Part shown: positions 1 through 6,900 of the stretch, one piece after another | How the letters are laid out: the number at the start of each line of letters is the position of its first letter | Position numbering within the stretch: the first letter of the stretch is position 1 | Origin: JANYIP01 sp031394045 | Lineage (GTDB): Bacteria; Actinomycetota; Actinomycetes; Prado026 | DNA: 18,286 nt | Assembly (NCBI GenBank): GCA_031394045.1 | Contig: JANMWN010000233.1 | Location: 1-18,286, forward strand | Reading direction: 5' to 3' | Program-made: the position numbers and the translations under genes | Notes under the pieces: generated by a model | Databases searched by the model: none | What the model was told of the DNA's origin: nothing | The model's input: the letters and a program-made list of their open reading frames with translations, nothing else

Positions 1-354
1 TCCCCCGAAGCCGCAAGGCGGATCGCCTGCGACGCCAAGATCCTCCCCATCGTCCTGGGTAGCGCCTCTCAGCCGTTGGACGCCGGGCGGACCACCCGCA
101 ACCCCACCCTGGCCCAGAGACTCGCCGTCCTCGCACGCGACCACTACCGGTGCCAGACCCCGCACTGCGGGAACCACCCCCGGCACATCCACCACATCTG
201 GCACTGGGCCGACGGCGGACCCACCGACCTAGACAACCTGGTCGCCCTCTGCGGGCACTGCCACCGATTCATCCACTCCAACGGCAACATCTGGACCATC
301 ACCCCAGTACCCGCCGGCTCACCCGTATTCACCCGAACCGGCCCCGCCCCGTAG
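1..354 (+). CDS. HNH endonuclease, DUF222/13E12 type (3' end only)
   Basis: The reading frame is open from the first base, so the start lies outside the window; 117 codons and a TAG stop are visible. Residues 1-30 (ARRIACDAKILPIVLG...) resemble the stretch that joins the DUF222 region to the nuclease in the 13E12 family. The HNH nuclease core follows: a CxxxxC pair (C51, C56), the HIHH stretch (H62-H65), N79 in the DLDNL segment, and the CxxCH group (C84, C87, H88). The four cysteines would bind structural zinc and the His/Asn residues would bind the catalytic metal. These proteins are abundant in actinobacteria, often in many copies, and some sit in mobile or repeated loci; their cellular role is poorly defined. 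A separate 92-residue start at TTG 76 is unlikely, because the family signature continues upstream of it. Confidence 0.85.
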   Translation, partial: SPEAARRIACDAKILPIVLGSASQPLDAGRTTRNPTLAQRLAVLARDHYRCQTPHCGNHPRHIHHIWHWADGGPTDLDNLVALCGHCHRFIHSNGNIWTITPVPAGSPVFTRTGPAP

Positions 355-415
355 CCTCGGCGACGTGGCCGGATCCGTCGTCGAATGCGACGGCACCGGG
401 GGCAAGGAGGGCGAG

Positions 416-678
416 ATGGTCGACGATCGACACCACGACGAGGTCGATGTCACCGGCATGGGCAAGGGCTTCATGGATCACCCGGTCATCGCCGTCATGT
501 TCGGGGTGGGCGTCGCCTTCGGAGGCGGGCAGCTCGGAGCACGGGTCCCGCCGAAGGTCCCCGTCCAGCCGATGTCGAAGGGCGATCAGTGGCGGCTCGC
601 CTCTCGCTCTACGTACCGATCTTGCTGGTCCCAACGGTGCTCTGGTTCGTCACACGAGACGTTGGTCCCAGACCCTGA
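416..678 (+). pseudogene. Small two-helix membrane protein, apparently frameshifted
   Basis: A near-perfect Shine-Dalgarno sequence (AAGGAGG, 404-410) lies 5 bases before ATG 416. The frame from 416 begins MVDDRHHDEVDV and has a hydrophobic stretch (HPVIAVMFGVGVAFGGG) with G/C-rich third positions until about 600. It then degrades into Ser/Arg/Cys-rich residues. At the same place the neighbouring frame (starting near 601) picks up a clean membrane segment, LYVPILLVPTVLWFV, again with good third-position bias, and stops at TGA 676-678. One indel in the repetitive CTCGCCTCTCGCTCT stretch (596-610) would join the two halves into a protein of about 87 residues. I do not recognise a family. It may be a decayed gene, a sequencing error, or two unrelated frames. 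The 61 bases between the HNH gene and this start hold only the ribosome binding site. Confidence 0.4.
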
Positions 679-727
679 TCGCTGCGGACAAATTGGGGGT
701 GGGGACCCCCACCATGTCTGCAGCGAT
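678..727. terminator. Two-tier inverted repeat, likely terminator between converging genes
   Basis: The outer arms are ATCGCTGCGGACA (678-690) and TGTCTGCAGCGAT (715-727). They pair over 13 positions with one G-U pair in the RNA. Inside, TGGGGGT (694-700) pairs with ACCCCCA (705-711) around a GGGG loop, leaving AAT and CCA as a 3+3 internal loop. The element ends 7 bases beyond the stop of the minus-strand methyltransferase and begins at the last base of the plus-strand reading frame, so it suits a bidirectional terminator. There is no T-run on either side, so it could instead be a dispersed palindromic repeat. Confidence 0.45.
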
Positions 728-734
728 GGAGGAT

Positions 735-1415
735 TCAGGCGCGCGGGATGTAGGGCGTGATGAGGTCGTCGAGCCGGGTGCTGCGGTCAGCATCGATCCG
801 GGTGGCGAGGAAGAACCTGCGGTCAGCATCGATCGGCGGGTCGAAGGTCTCGACCACGTCGTAGCCAGCCGACATGAGCTCGCGCCGAAGCGACGCCTCT
901 GTCGGCCAGAACGACTTCTCGTTGCGGAACGACGCCGTGAAGCGATCCTGCAGGTCACCCTCGAAGTAGTGCCGGCCCTCGTAGCCGGTGTCCGTGAGCA
1001 TCCGCGAGACCCGCTTGCCGTGCTTGCGGTGCGCCCGCTTGTCCTCCATCGCGATGTGCGTGTCGATCATCAGCGGCGCACCGTCGGACCGTGCCGCGAG
1101 CCCCAGCTGGTCCGCCAGAGTCAGGTGGTACCAGAGGCCGAGTGCGCACACGAGGTCGTACCCGGCGGTCGCGCAGTCACGGATGTCCTGGTGCAGCCAG
1201 GTGACGCGGGGGTCGGCGGGGAACCGCTCGTCACGGGCGTCGACGGCGGTCACGTCCCAGCCGCAGTCGGCAGCCAGCCGGGCGAACATGCCGTGCCCGG
1301 TACCGAGATCGAGGAGCCGGCCGGGAGGGAAGCGGTCGAGGATCTGCAGGAAGAGCGCCATCCGCAGCGCACCGGACGGCACGCTGAAGCGGTCGGTCGA
1401 CTGGGTCCAGGTCAC
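735..1415 (-). CDS. Class I SAM-dependent methyltransferase
   Basis: This 226-residue protein has the Rossmann methyltransferase signature. Motif I is LLDLGTGHGMF (34-44), which binds S-adenosylmethionine; an acidic strand-2 end (VDARD, 58-62) follows, then the motif near DLVCALGLWYHL (87-98). The second half (EKSFWPTEASLRREL, 166-180; then AGYDVVETFDPP) is a pattern I associate with small-molecule or sugar methyltransferases, but the acceptor cannot be named. There is no signal peptide, so the protein is cytoplasmic. The start is GTG 1415, 16 bases after the threonine-aldolase stop, with a weak AGGGTGA ribosome site. It is the last gene of the minus-strand operon, and the hairpin at 678-727 lies just beyond it. 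An ordinary housekeeping role is possible, but the spacing suggests co-transcription with the catabolic genes. Confidence 0.85.
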   Translation of the reverse strand: MTWTQSTDRFSVPSGALRMALFLQILDRFPPGRLLDLGTGHGMFARLAADCGWDVTAVDARDERFPADPRVTWLHQDIRDCATAGYDLVCALGLWYHLTLADQLGLAARSDGAPLMIDTHIAMEDKRAHRKHGKRVSRMLTDTGYEGRHYFEGDLQDRFTASFRNEKSFWPTEASLRRELMSAGYDVVETFDPPIDADRRFFLATRIDADRSTRLDDLITPYIPRA

Positions 1416-1431
1416 GGCGTCACCCTACCGA

Positions 1432-2502
1432 TCAGCCCGCGAGACGTCGGACCTCCGCGGCGAGGGCGTCCACGTCGGACTCGGCGGTGTCGAACGAGGT
1501 CATCAGGCGTACCTCGCCGGTTCGCTCGTTCCAGGTCGAGAACGTGAAGGTACGCCGCAGCTGCTCGGCGACATCTCCTGGCAGCAGCGCGAAGACCGCG
1601 TTGGCCTCCACTGGGTGCAACAGCTGCACGCCCGGGACGTCCCTCAGCGCGACCGCCAGCCGCGTCGCCATCGCGTTGGCATGGCGGGCGTTCCGCAGGT
1701 ACAGGTCGCCGCCGAGCAGCGCCTCGAACTGCGCCGAGACGAAGCGAAGCTTGGAGCCCAGCTGCATGTTCGACTTGCGTACGTAGAGCATTCCGGAAGC
1801 CGCGTCGGGGTTGAGCACCACGACGCACTCGCCGAACATCAGCCCGTTCTTGGTGCCACCGAAGGAGATCACGTCGACTCCGACATCGGTCGTGAACGCC
1901 CCCAGCGGTACGCCCAGCGAGGCCGCAGCGTTGGAGATCCGCGCACCGTCCATGTGCACGTGCATCCCCATGGAGTGGGCGTGGTCGGCGATCGCCGCGA
2001 TCTCGTCGACGGTGTACGCGGTCCCGAGCTCGGTGGTCTGCGTGATCGACACGGCCTGTGGCCTGGCCCGGTGCTCGTCGTCGAAGCCGTACGCCTCCCG
2101 GTCGATCAGCTCCGGGGTCAGCTTCCCGTGCCAGGCCGTGACACCGAGCAGCTTGAGCCCGCCTACCTTCTCAGGGGCGCCGCACTCGTCGTAGAACACG
2201 TGCGCGTTGGACGAGCAGATGACCGAACCCCAGCGTTGGGTGATCGCCTGGAGCGCGACCACGTTGGCCCCGGTGCCGTTGAACACCGGGAAGGCCTGCG
2301 CCGTGTCCCCCAAGTGGGCGCGGAAGGTCTCCTGGAGCTGCTCGGTGCTGTCGTCCCAGCCGTAGCTCGGCTGGTGCCCGACGTTGACCGCGGCCAGCGC
2401 CGCCATCACCTCAGGGTGCACTCCCGAGCAGTTGTCGCTCGCGAAACCGCGGCTGGCAAAGGGTTCGGTGGAGCTGCCGCGCTGCTGGTCGGTCGCTGTC
2501 AT
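1432..2502 (-). CDS. Low-specificity threonine aldolase / beta-eliminating lyase family PLP enzyme
   Basis: A 356-residue fold-type I PLP enzyme of the threonine aldolase family. This family cleaves beta-hydroxy-alpha-amino acids into glycine and an aldehyde. Visible signatures are SDNCSGVHPEVMAAL (22-36, the usual SDN-x-GxHP opening), FNGTGAN (74-80, phosphate binding), H101 in NAHVFYDECGAPE (likely cofactor stacking), HMDGARISNAA (183-193, D185 binding the pyridine nitrogen) and SFGGTKNG (213-220) with K218 as the Schiff-base lysine. Length and motif order are normal. The ATG overlaps the kinase stop by four bases (ATGA) and has a strong GAGGAGG ribosome site inside the kinase's last codons, so the two are translationally coupled. 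Stereochemistry and the true beta-hydroxy substrate cannot be told from sequence; beta-elimination of another amino acid is an alternative. Confidence 0.88.
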   Translation of the reverse strand: MTATDQQRGSSTEPFASRGFASDNCSGVHPEVMAALAAVNVGHQPSYGWDDSTEQLQETFRAHLGDTAQAFPVFNGTGANVVALQAITQRWGSVICSSNAHVFYDECGAPEKVGGLKLLGVTAWHGKLTPELIDREAYGFDDEHRARPQAVSITQTTELGTAYTVDEIAAIADHAHSMGMHVHMDGARISNAAASLGVPLGAFTTDVGVDVISFGGTKNGLMFGECVVVLNPDAASGMLYVRKSNMQLGSKLRFVSAQFEALLGGDLYLRNARHANAMATRLAVALRDVPGVQLLHPVEANAVFALLPGDVAEQLRRTFTFSTWNERTGEVRLMTSFDTAESDVDALAAEVRRLAG

Positions 2503-4037
2503 GCCATCGCCTCCTCAACGGGCAGGGGGTCCCGCTGGGCCATGACAGGGCGAAACGCGTGGAGCACGCCATCATGCCGTTCGGCGATCGAGGTCCACAC
2601 GCGGGCCCGCGCCTGGTCGGGGACGAGCATGGTCCCCCCGGGAGCCTGCGCAGCCGTGGCCGCAATGGCGCCGCTGATAGCCGTACGAGCGAGCAGTGCC
2701 GCACCGAGGGCCGACGCGTCGCGCCCGCGATCGTCGGTCACGACCACGGGTCGGCCGGTGGCATCGGACAGCTCCTGGCCGAAGCCACCGCCTGTCGTGT
2801 ACCCGGCAAGGCGTACGGGGCCGCTGCCGGTGACAGCATCCAGGGCGGCCAGGCAGCGCCGGCTCTCGACCAGGATGCCGTTGAGCAGCGCCCGCCCGAG
2901 CTCGGCCGACCCGTGGCTGAGGTCGAGCCCCACCACGGACCCCGAGAGCTCGGCATCCCACAATGCACCCTGCTCCCCAGGCGCGAGGTATGGCAGGAAC
3001 GTGGGCAGCGTCGGCATACCAGGAGCGACGGCGCTGGCGAGCTCGAGCAGGCGATCCTCCGGTACGGACAGCAGCGTCGCCAGCCACTGGATCGCGCTGC
3101 CGGTGCTGAGCAGGTCCATCTCCAGCCCCCAGCCGTCGCCGGAAGCAAGCGGTGTGACGAGGTACCGGTGCTCGGGGTCGAGCACCAGCTCGCTGCTCAA
3201 CGACAGGATCACTGTGCTGGTGCCCGCGAGATAGGCGACCTCGCCGGGCTCGGTGACGCCAATGCCGAGGGCGCCGAGCACCGAGTCCGCCGCCCCAAGG
3301 ACGATCGGCAGCCCGGCCGGGAGCCCCAGCTCGGCAGCCCGTGAAGCTAGCAGCGGGAACGCCGTCATCGAGGGGAGCACCCCTGGGAGAGCGGGCAGCT
3401 CGGTGCTGCTCAGCCCGGTACCGAGCAGATCCGCGGCTGCAGAGCGGACGTCGTCGGCCCACCACATCGTCCGCAGGTCGAAGCAGCCATACCCTGCGGC
3501 CGTGCTCGGGTCCGTGACCAGCTCCCCGGTCAGCCAGCCGAGCAGCAGGTCCTTGGCCCCCAGGATCCAGCGGGCCGCCCCGGCTCCCCCGGCGCCCCGG
3601 TCTTCGGCAAGGCGCTGCAGCGCCATGGGCAGCAGGTAGCGTCCGTCGACCCACTGACCGGTCCGGTGGTAGAGGCCCGCAGCTCCGACGTGCTCGCGCA
3701 GCCGTACGCCCCAATCCTGCGCCCGGCCGTCCTCCCAGGTACGCGCCAGCCCGATCGCCTGACCGTCGGCGTCCGCGAGGACCAGAGTCGGGATCATCGC
3801 GGAAAGCCCCACCCCTGCCCACCGCTCGCCCGGGACGACGGCGGCGAGCTCCGCGACCGCCATGCCCACAGCAGCGAACCAGTCGGCCGGCTCCTGCTCG
3901 GCCGCCCCATCCGGGCCACGGAACGTCGCGTACACCACCGTCGCACGGGCCACCACCGACCCGACCTCGTCGACCGCCACCGCCTTGAGGCTCGAGGTGC
4001 CGAGGTCGAGGCCGACGAAGACTGCGGTGGAGGTCAC
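2499..4037 (-). CDS. FGGY-family carbohydrate kinase (xylulokinase-like)
   Basis: A 512-residue cytoplasmic kinase with both FGGY lobes. The N-terminal lobe has the phosphate loop DLGTSSLKAV (11-20) and the EQEPADWF segment (48-55) typical of xylulokinase relatives. D251 in GAADSVLGALGIG is the expected catalytic base. The C-terminal lobe has LAGTSTVI (270-277) and the adenosine motif around GGGFGQELSDATGRPV (416-431). The family phosphorylates sugars, polyols or related alcohols with ATP; the substrate is not deducible. The gene starts at GTG 4037 and overlaps the preceding aminotransferase stop by four bases (GTGA). There is no xylose isomerase or other pentose gene nearby. The company of amino-acid enzymes argues against a plain xylulokinase and for a hydroxylated substrate made or imported by this operon. 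Confidence 0.87.
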   Translation of the reverse strand: MTSTAVFVGLDLGTSSLKAVAVDEVGSVVARATVVYATFRGPDGAAEQEPADWFAAVGMAVAELAAVVPGERWAGVGLSAMIPTLVLADADGQAIGLARTWEDGRAQDWGVRLREHVGAAGLYHRTGQWVDGRYLLPMALQRLAEDRGAGGAGAARWILGAKDLLLGWLTGELVTDPSTAAGYGCFDLRTMWWADDVRSAAADLLGTGLSSTELPALPGVLPSMTAFPLLASRAAELGLPAGLPIVLGAADSVLGALGIGVTEPGEVAYLAGTSTVILSLSSELVLDPEHRYLVTPLASGDGWGLEMDLLSTGSAIQWLATLLSVPEDRLLELASAVAPGMPTLPTFLPYLAPGEQGALWDAELSGSVVGLDLSHGSAELGRALLNGILVESRRCLAALDAVTGSGPVRLAGYTTGGGFGQELSDATGRPVVVTDDRGRDASALGAALLARTAISGAIAATAAQAPGGTMLVPDQARARVWTSIAERHDGVLHAFRPVMAQRDPLPVEEAMA

Positions 4038-5389
4038 GACCGGCGCGCCACCTCTGCGAGAACCTCGAACGACTCAGCGGCCGCGAGCAGGGTCCGGTCC
4101 ACGTCCTCGTCGGTGTGGACGAGCGAGACGAACAGGTTCTCGAACTGCAGCGGGTGGAAGAGCACCCCGCGCTGGAACATCTCCTGGAACCAGCGGGTGA
4201 ACATCGCCTCGTCGGCGTAGCGCTCGGCGTCCCGCCAGTTCCTGATGGGTTCGGAGGCGAACCAGAGCTGGAAGACCGTGCCGAGCCCGTCGACCGTGGC
4301 CGGGATCCCGGACTCGGCCGCGAGCTTGCGCAGCCCGTCGGCCAGCCGGTCGCCGACCGCGCGCTGGCGCTCGTACAGGCCCGGCTCGGCCAGGACATCC
4401 ATGGTCGCGGACACGGCGGCGCACTGGACGACGTTGGCGTTGTAGGTGCCCGAGTGCGAGTAGCGGCCCTCGGCGATCATGCTCATCGCCGCCTTGCTCC
4501 CGCCGATCGCCGCCACCGGGAACCCGCCGCCGAGTCCCTTCGCGAGGGTGGTGAGGTCCGGGGTGATGCCGAACCACTCCTGCGCCCCACCCCGGCAGAA
4601 CCGGAACCCGGTGATGACCTCGTCGAAGATGAGCAACGCGCCGTGCTCGGTGGTGAGCGACCGCAACAGCTCGAGGTAGCCCGGCTCGGGCAGGATGCAG
4701 CCGGTGTTGAAGACGGCCGCCTCGGTGATGATGGCCGCGACCTCGTGGCCTCGCTCGGCCATCAGCGCGGTGATGCTCCCTGGGTCGTTCCAGGTGAGCA
4801 CCACCAACGTGTCGGCCAGCTCGGCCGGGACACCGGGCCCTGCGACCACGGGCCGTGGGCGCGCGGCCGGGCCGGCCTCCGCCGGGTCGGGGTGGTTGCT
4901 CCAGTACACCGTGTCCTGCCAGCCGTGGTAGTGCCCCTCGAAGCGGACGATCAGCCGTCGCCCGGTCTGTGCGCGGGCCAGCCGGACAGCGGTGCCGACG
5001 GCCTCGCTGCCGGAGTTGGTGAACCGCACCTGCTCGATCCCGGGGACCGCGGCGACGACCTTCTCGGCGGCCTCGACCTCAAGCTCGTACGGGAGCCCGA
5101 AACAGGTGCCGTACTCGTTGATCGCGTCGCTGACCGCCCGGGTCACCACCGGGTGCCGGTGCCCGAGGATCATCGGCCCGAGCCCCAGCAGGTAGTCGAC
5201 ATACTCGTTGCCGTCGACGTCCCAGAGCCGAGAACCCTTGCCCTGGGCCATGAACGGCGGGTACGGGGCCCAGCCGAACTTCACCGTGCGCGCACTGCTG
5301 CCAGCGCCGCCGGGGATGGTTCGGCTGGCTCGCTCGAACAGCGCCCGGGACTTCTTGGTCCGGTCGGCAATCGCCTCGGCGTACCCCAT
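4034..5389 (-). CDS. Class III PLP enzyme, glutamate-1-semialdehyde aminomutase-like
   Basis: A 451-residue fold-type I PLP enzyme closest in pattern to HemL: IPGGAGSSAR near the N-terminus, LWDVDGNEYVDYLLGLGPMILGHRHP, then NSGSEAVGTAVRLAR (phosphate binding), RFEGHYHGWQD, FDEVITGFR (Asp256 for the pyridine nitrogen) and TLAKGLGGGFP with Lys284 as the cofactor lysine. Real hemL acts in tetrapyrrole synthesis, but no haem gene is near, so this is probably a paralogue that transaminates, moves an amino group, or eliminates from an imported substrate. Start choice: GAGGAG (5395-5400 on the opposite strand) lies 5 bases before ATG 5389 but only 2 before the in-frame GTG 5392, so ATG is preferred. 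That ATG shares one base with the aminopeptidase stop (TGATG). The 3' end overlaps the kinase by four bases. Confidence 0.88.
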   Translation of the reverse strand: MGYAEAIADRTKKSRALFERASRTIPGGAGSSARTVKFGWAPYPPFMAQGKGSRLWDVDGNEYVDYLLGLGPMILGHRHPVVTRAVSDAINEYGTCFGLPYELEVEAAEKVVAAVPGIEQVRFTNSGSEAVGTAVRLARAQTGRRLIVRFEGHYHGWQDTVYWSNHPDPAEAGPAARPRPVVAGPGVPAELADTLVVLTWNDPGSITALMAERGHEVAAIITEAAVFNTGCILPEPGYLELLRSLTTEHGALLIFDEVITGFRFCRGGAQEWFGITPDLTTLAKGLGGGFPVAAIGGSKAAMSMIAEGRYSHSGTYNANVVQCAAVSATMDVLAEPGLYERQRAVGDRLADGLRKLAAESGIPATVDGLGTVFQLWFASEPIRNWRDAERYADEAMFTRWFQEMFQRGVLFHPLQFENLFVSLVHTDEDVDRTLLAAAESFEVLAEVARRS

Positions 5390-6900
5390 CACCGCTCCTC
5401 GAGCAGCTGCAGCAGCGCCCGCATCGGCGACCCGGTGGCGCCCTCTGGCCAGCCGTCAGCATCGCGCTCGAAGTAGGCGCTCGAGCCGTTGTCGACGTGC
5501 ACCCACGGCACGTCGCCGGCGAACGTACGCAGGTACGTGGCGGCGAGGATCGCGGAGTCCGGGGCCACCTTCGAGCAGTTGGCGATGTCCGCCACCGGCG
5601 ACCGCATCAGCTCGACGTACGACGGCACGAGTGGCAGCTCCCAGCCAGGCTCGCCCGCGGCGGCGCCGGCAGCGACCAGGGATCGCACGAGAGCCGGGTC
5701 GGTCCCCCACGCACCCCAGAGCGCGTGCCCCACTCCCCCACCGTCGGTCAGCGTGCCGACGTCGATGATCCCGGCGGGCCGCTGTCCGGCCAGGTAGGCG
5801 ATGGTGTCGGCGAGCACGAGGCGTCCTTCGCAGTCGGTGTCGGTGACCTCGCTCGTACGGCCCCCGGGGTGGGTCAGCACGTCACCGGGACGGATCGCAC
5901 GACCGCCCGGCATGTTCTCGGCCAGCGGGAGCAGCGCGCGCACCGGCGCACCAAAACCCAGCGTCGCCGCCGCGATGACCGCGCCAGCCACTGCAGCCGC
6001 TGCGGCCATGTCGGACTTCATCCAGGCGATCTCGGCCGGGTCCTTCTTGATGTTGATGCCGCCGGAGTCGAAGGTGATGCCCTTGCCGGTCAGAGCCAGT
6101 GGCCGCTCGCCCCGCGCGAGCCGCTCGCGCCCGCCGAGGAGCTCGACCAGCCGCGGTGGGTGCGTGCTGCCCTGGCCGACACCCAGCAGGCCGCCGAACC
6201 CGCGGGCGTGCAGCTGCCGGTCCGACCAGATCGTGCAGGTCACCCCTGCGGCTCGTGCGCGGGTCCTGATCGCGTCGGCCAGGTCGTCGGGGGTGAGCGA
6301 CCCGCCGGGCTTCTCGACCAGGGTTCGCACCCAGCCGGCGGTCTCGCCGGTCACGGTGCCGCGCTCGACCGCGCGGCGGAAGGCCGCGTTGCGGGCCTCG
6401 GCCGGGCTGACGAGCAGCTGCACGGACGCCACGGGTGCGGCGGCCGGGTCGATAGCGCGGGAGCCGGTGAACGGCGGGTCGTACGAGCCGAGCAGGAACC
6501 CCTCGACGAAGGCACGCACGCTCGCGACCCGGTCGGGGCCGACGGCCGCGGCCGTCGTGACCAGCCGACGATAGCCACGCAGGCTCCTGCCCGCGTGCAT
6601 CGCCGCAGCCCGCACCTGGTCGACCGAGCCGGGCGCGGCTCCGACGCCCAGAGCCACCAGGAGGGGCGCGCCTACGGCACCACCGGCGACGACGACGTGC
6701 TCGCCGACGGCACCGGTGAACGACGGGACCCGGCGAACCGACGCCGCGACGTCCAGCCCCAGCAACGCGGATGCCGCGGCCACCGACGCGTCGGAAGCAG
6801 GATCAGGCGCCGGACCACCTCCGGCCGACCAGAACGGGAGCACCAGGACGTCGGCGCCGCCCCGGCGGACGGTCGACCCGGAGAGCGCGAAGGTCACCAT
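5389..6900 (-). CDS. M17 family leucyl aminopeptidase
   Basis: A 503-residue dinuclear metallopeptidase of the cytosolic aminopeptidase (PepA) family, which removes N-terminal residues from peptides. The expected ligands are all present: K273 and D278 in GKGITFDSGG, D297 in MKSDMAAA, D356 and E358 in TDCEGRLVLAD. The catalytic pair is K285 (NIKKD) and R360. Spacing between these residues matches the bovine lens enzyme to within one residue. The usual NTDAEGR is here DTDCEGR, which keeps the metal ligands. The weakly conserved N-terminal part (1-190) is family-typical. There is no signal peptide. The gene follows the peptide-binding lipoprotein with a one-base overlap (TGATG) and precedes the aminotransferase, so it probably cleaves what the transporter brings in. 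The ribosome site is weak, consistent with coupled translation. Confidence 0.93.
   Translation of the reverse strand: MVTFALSGSTVRRGGADVLVLPFWSAGGGPAPDPASDASVAAASALLGLDVAASVRRVPSFTGAVGEHVVVAGGAVGAPLLVALGVGAAPGSVDQVRAAAMHAGRSLRGYRRLVTTAAAVGPDRVASVRAFVEGFLLGSYDPPFTGSRAIDPAAAPVASVQLLVSPAEARNAAFRRAVERGTVTGETAGWVRTLVEKPGGSLTPDDLADAIRTRARAAGVTCTIWSDRQLHARGFGGLLGVGQGSTHPPRLVELLGGRERLARGERPLALTGKGITFDSGGINIKKDPAEIAWMKSDMAAAAAVAGAVIAAATLGFGAPVRALLPLAENMPGGRAIRPGDVLTHPGGRTSEVTDTDCEGRLVLADTIAYLAGQRPAGIIDVGTLTDGGGVGHALWGAWGTDPALVRSLVAAGAAAGEPGWELPLVPSYVELMRSPVADIANCSKVAPDSAILAATYLRTFAGDVPWVHVDNGSSAYFERDADGWPEGATGSPMRALLQLLEER

Noticed and set aside
1..727. Mobile element suggested by the HNH gene, the broken frame and the hairpin
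   Set aside because: No transposase, integrase, target-site duplication or terminal inverted repeats are visible, and the upstream part is outside the window.
2499..4037. Naming this gene xylB
   Set aside because: The FGGY family is certain, but substrate specificity is not visible and no xylose isomerase or pentose gene is nearby.
2559..4398. Open frames on both strands over the kinase and the HemL-like gene
   Set aside because: None shows a motif, and the minus-strand ones are out-of-frame readings of the kinase and aminotransferase.
4034..5389. Naming this gene hemL
   Set aside because: The motifs are HemL-like, but the operon has no tetrapyrrole gene and the context is catabolic; a paralogue is more likely.
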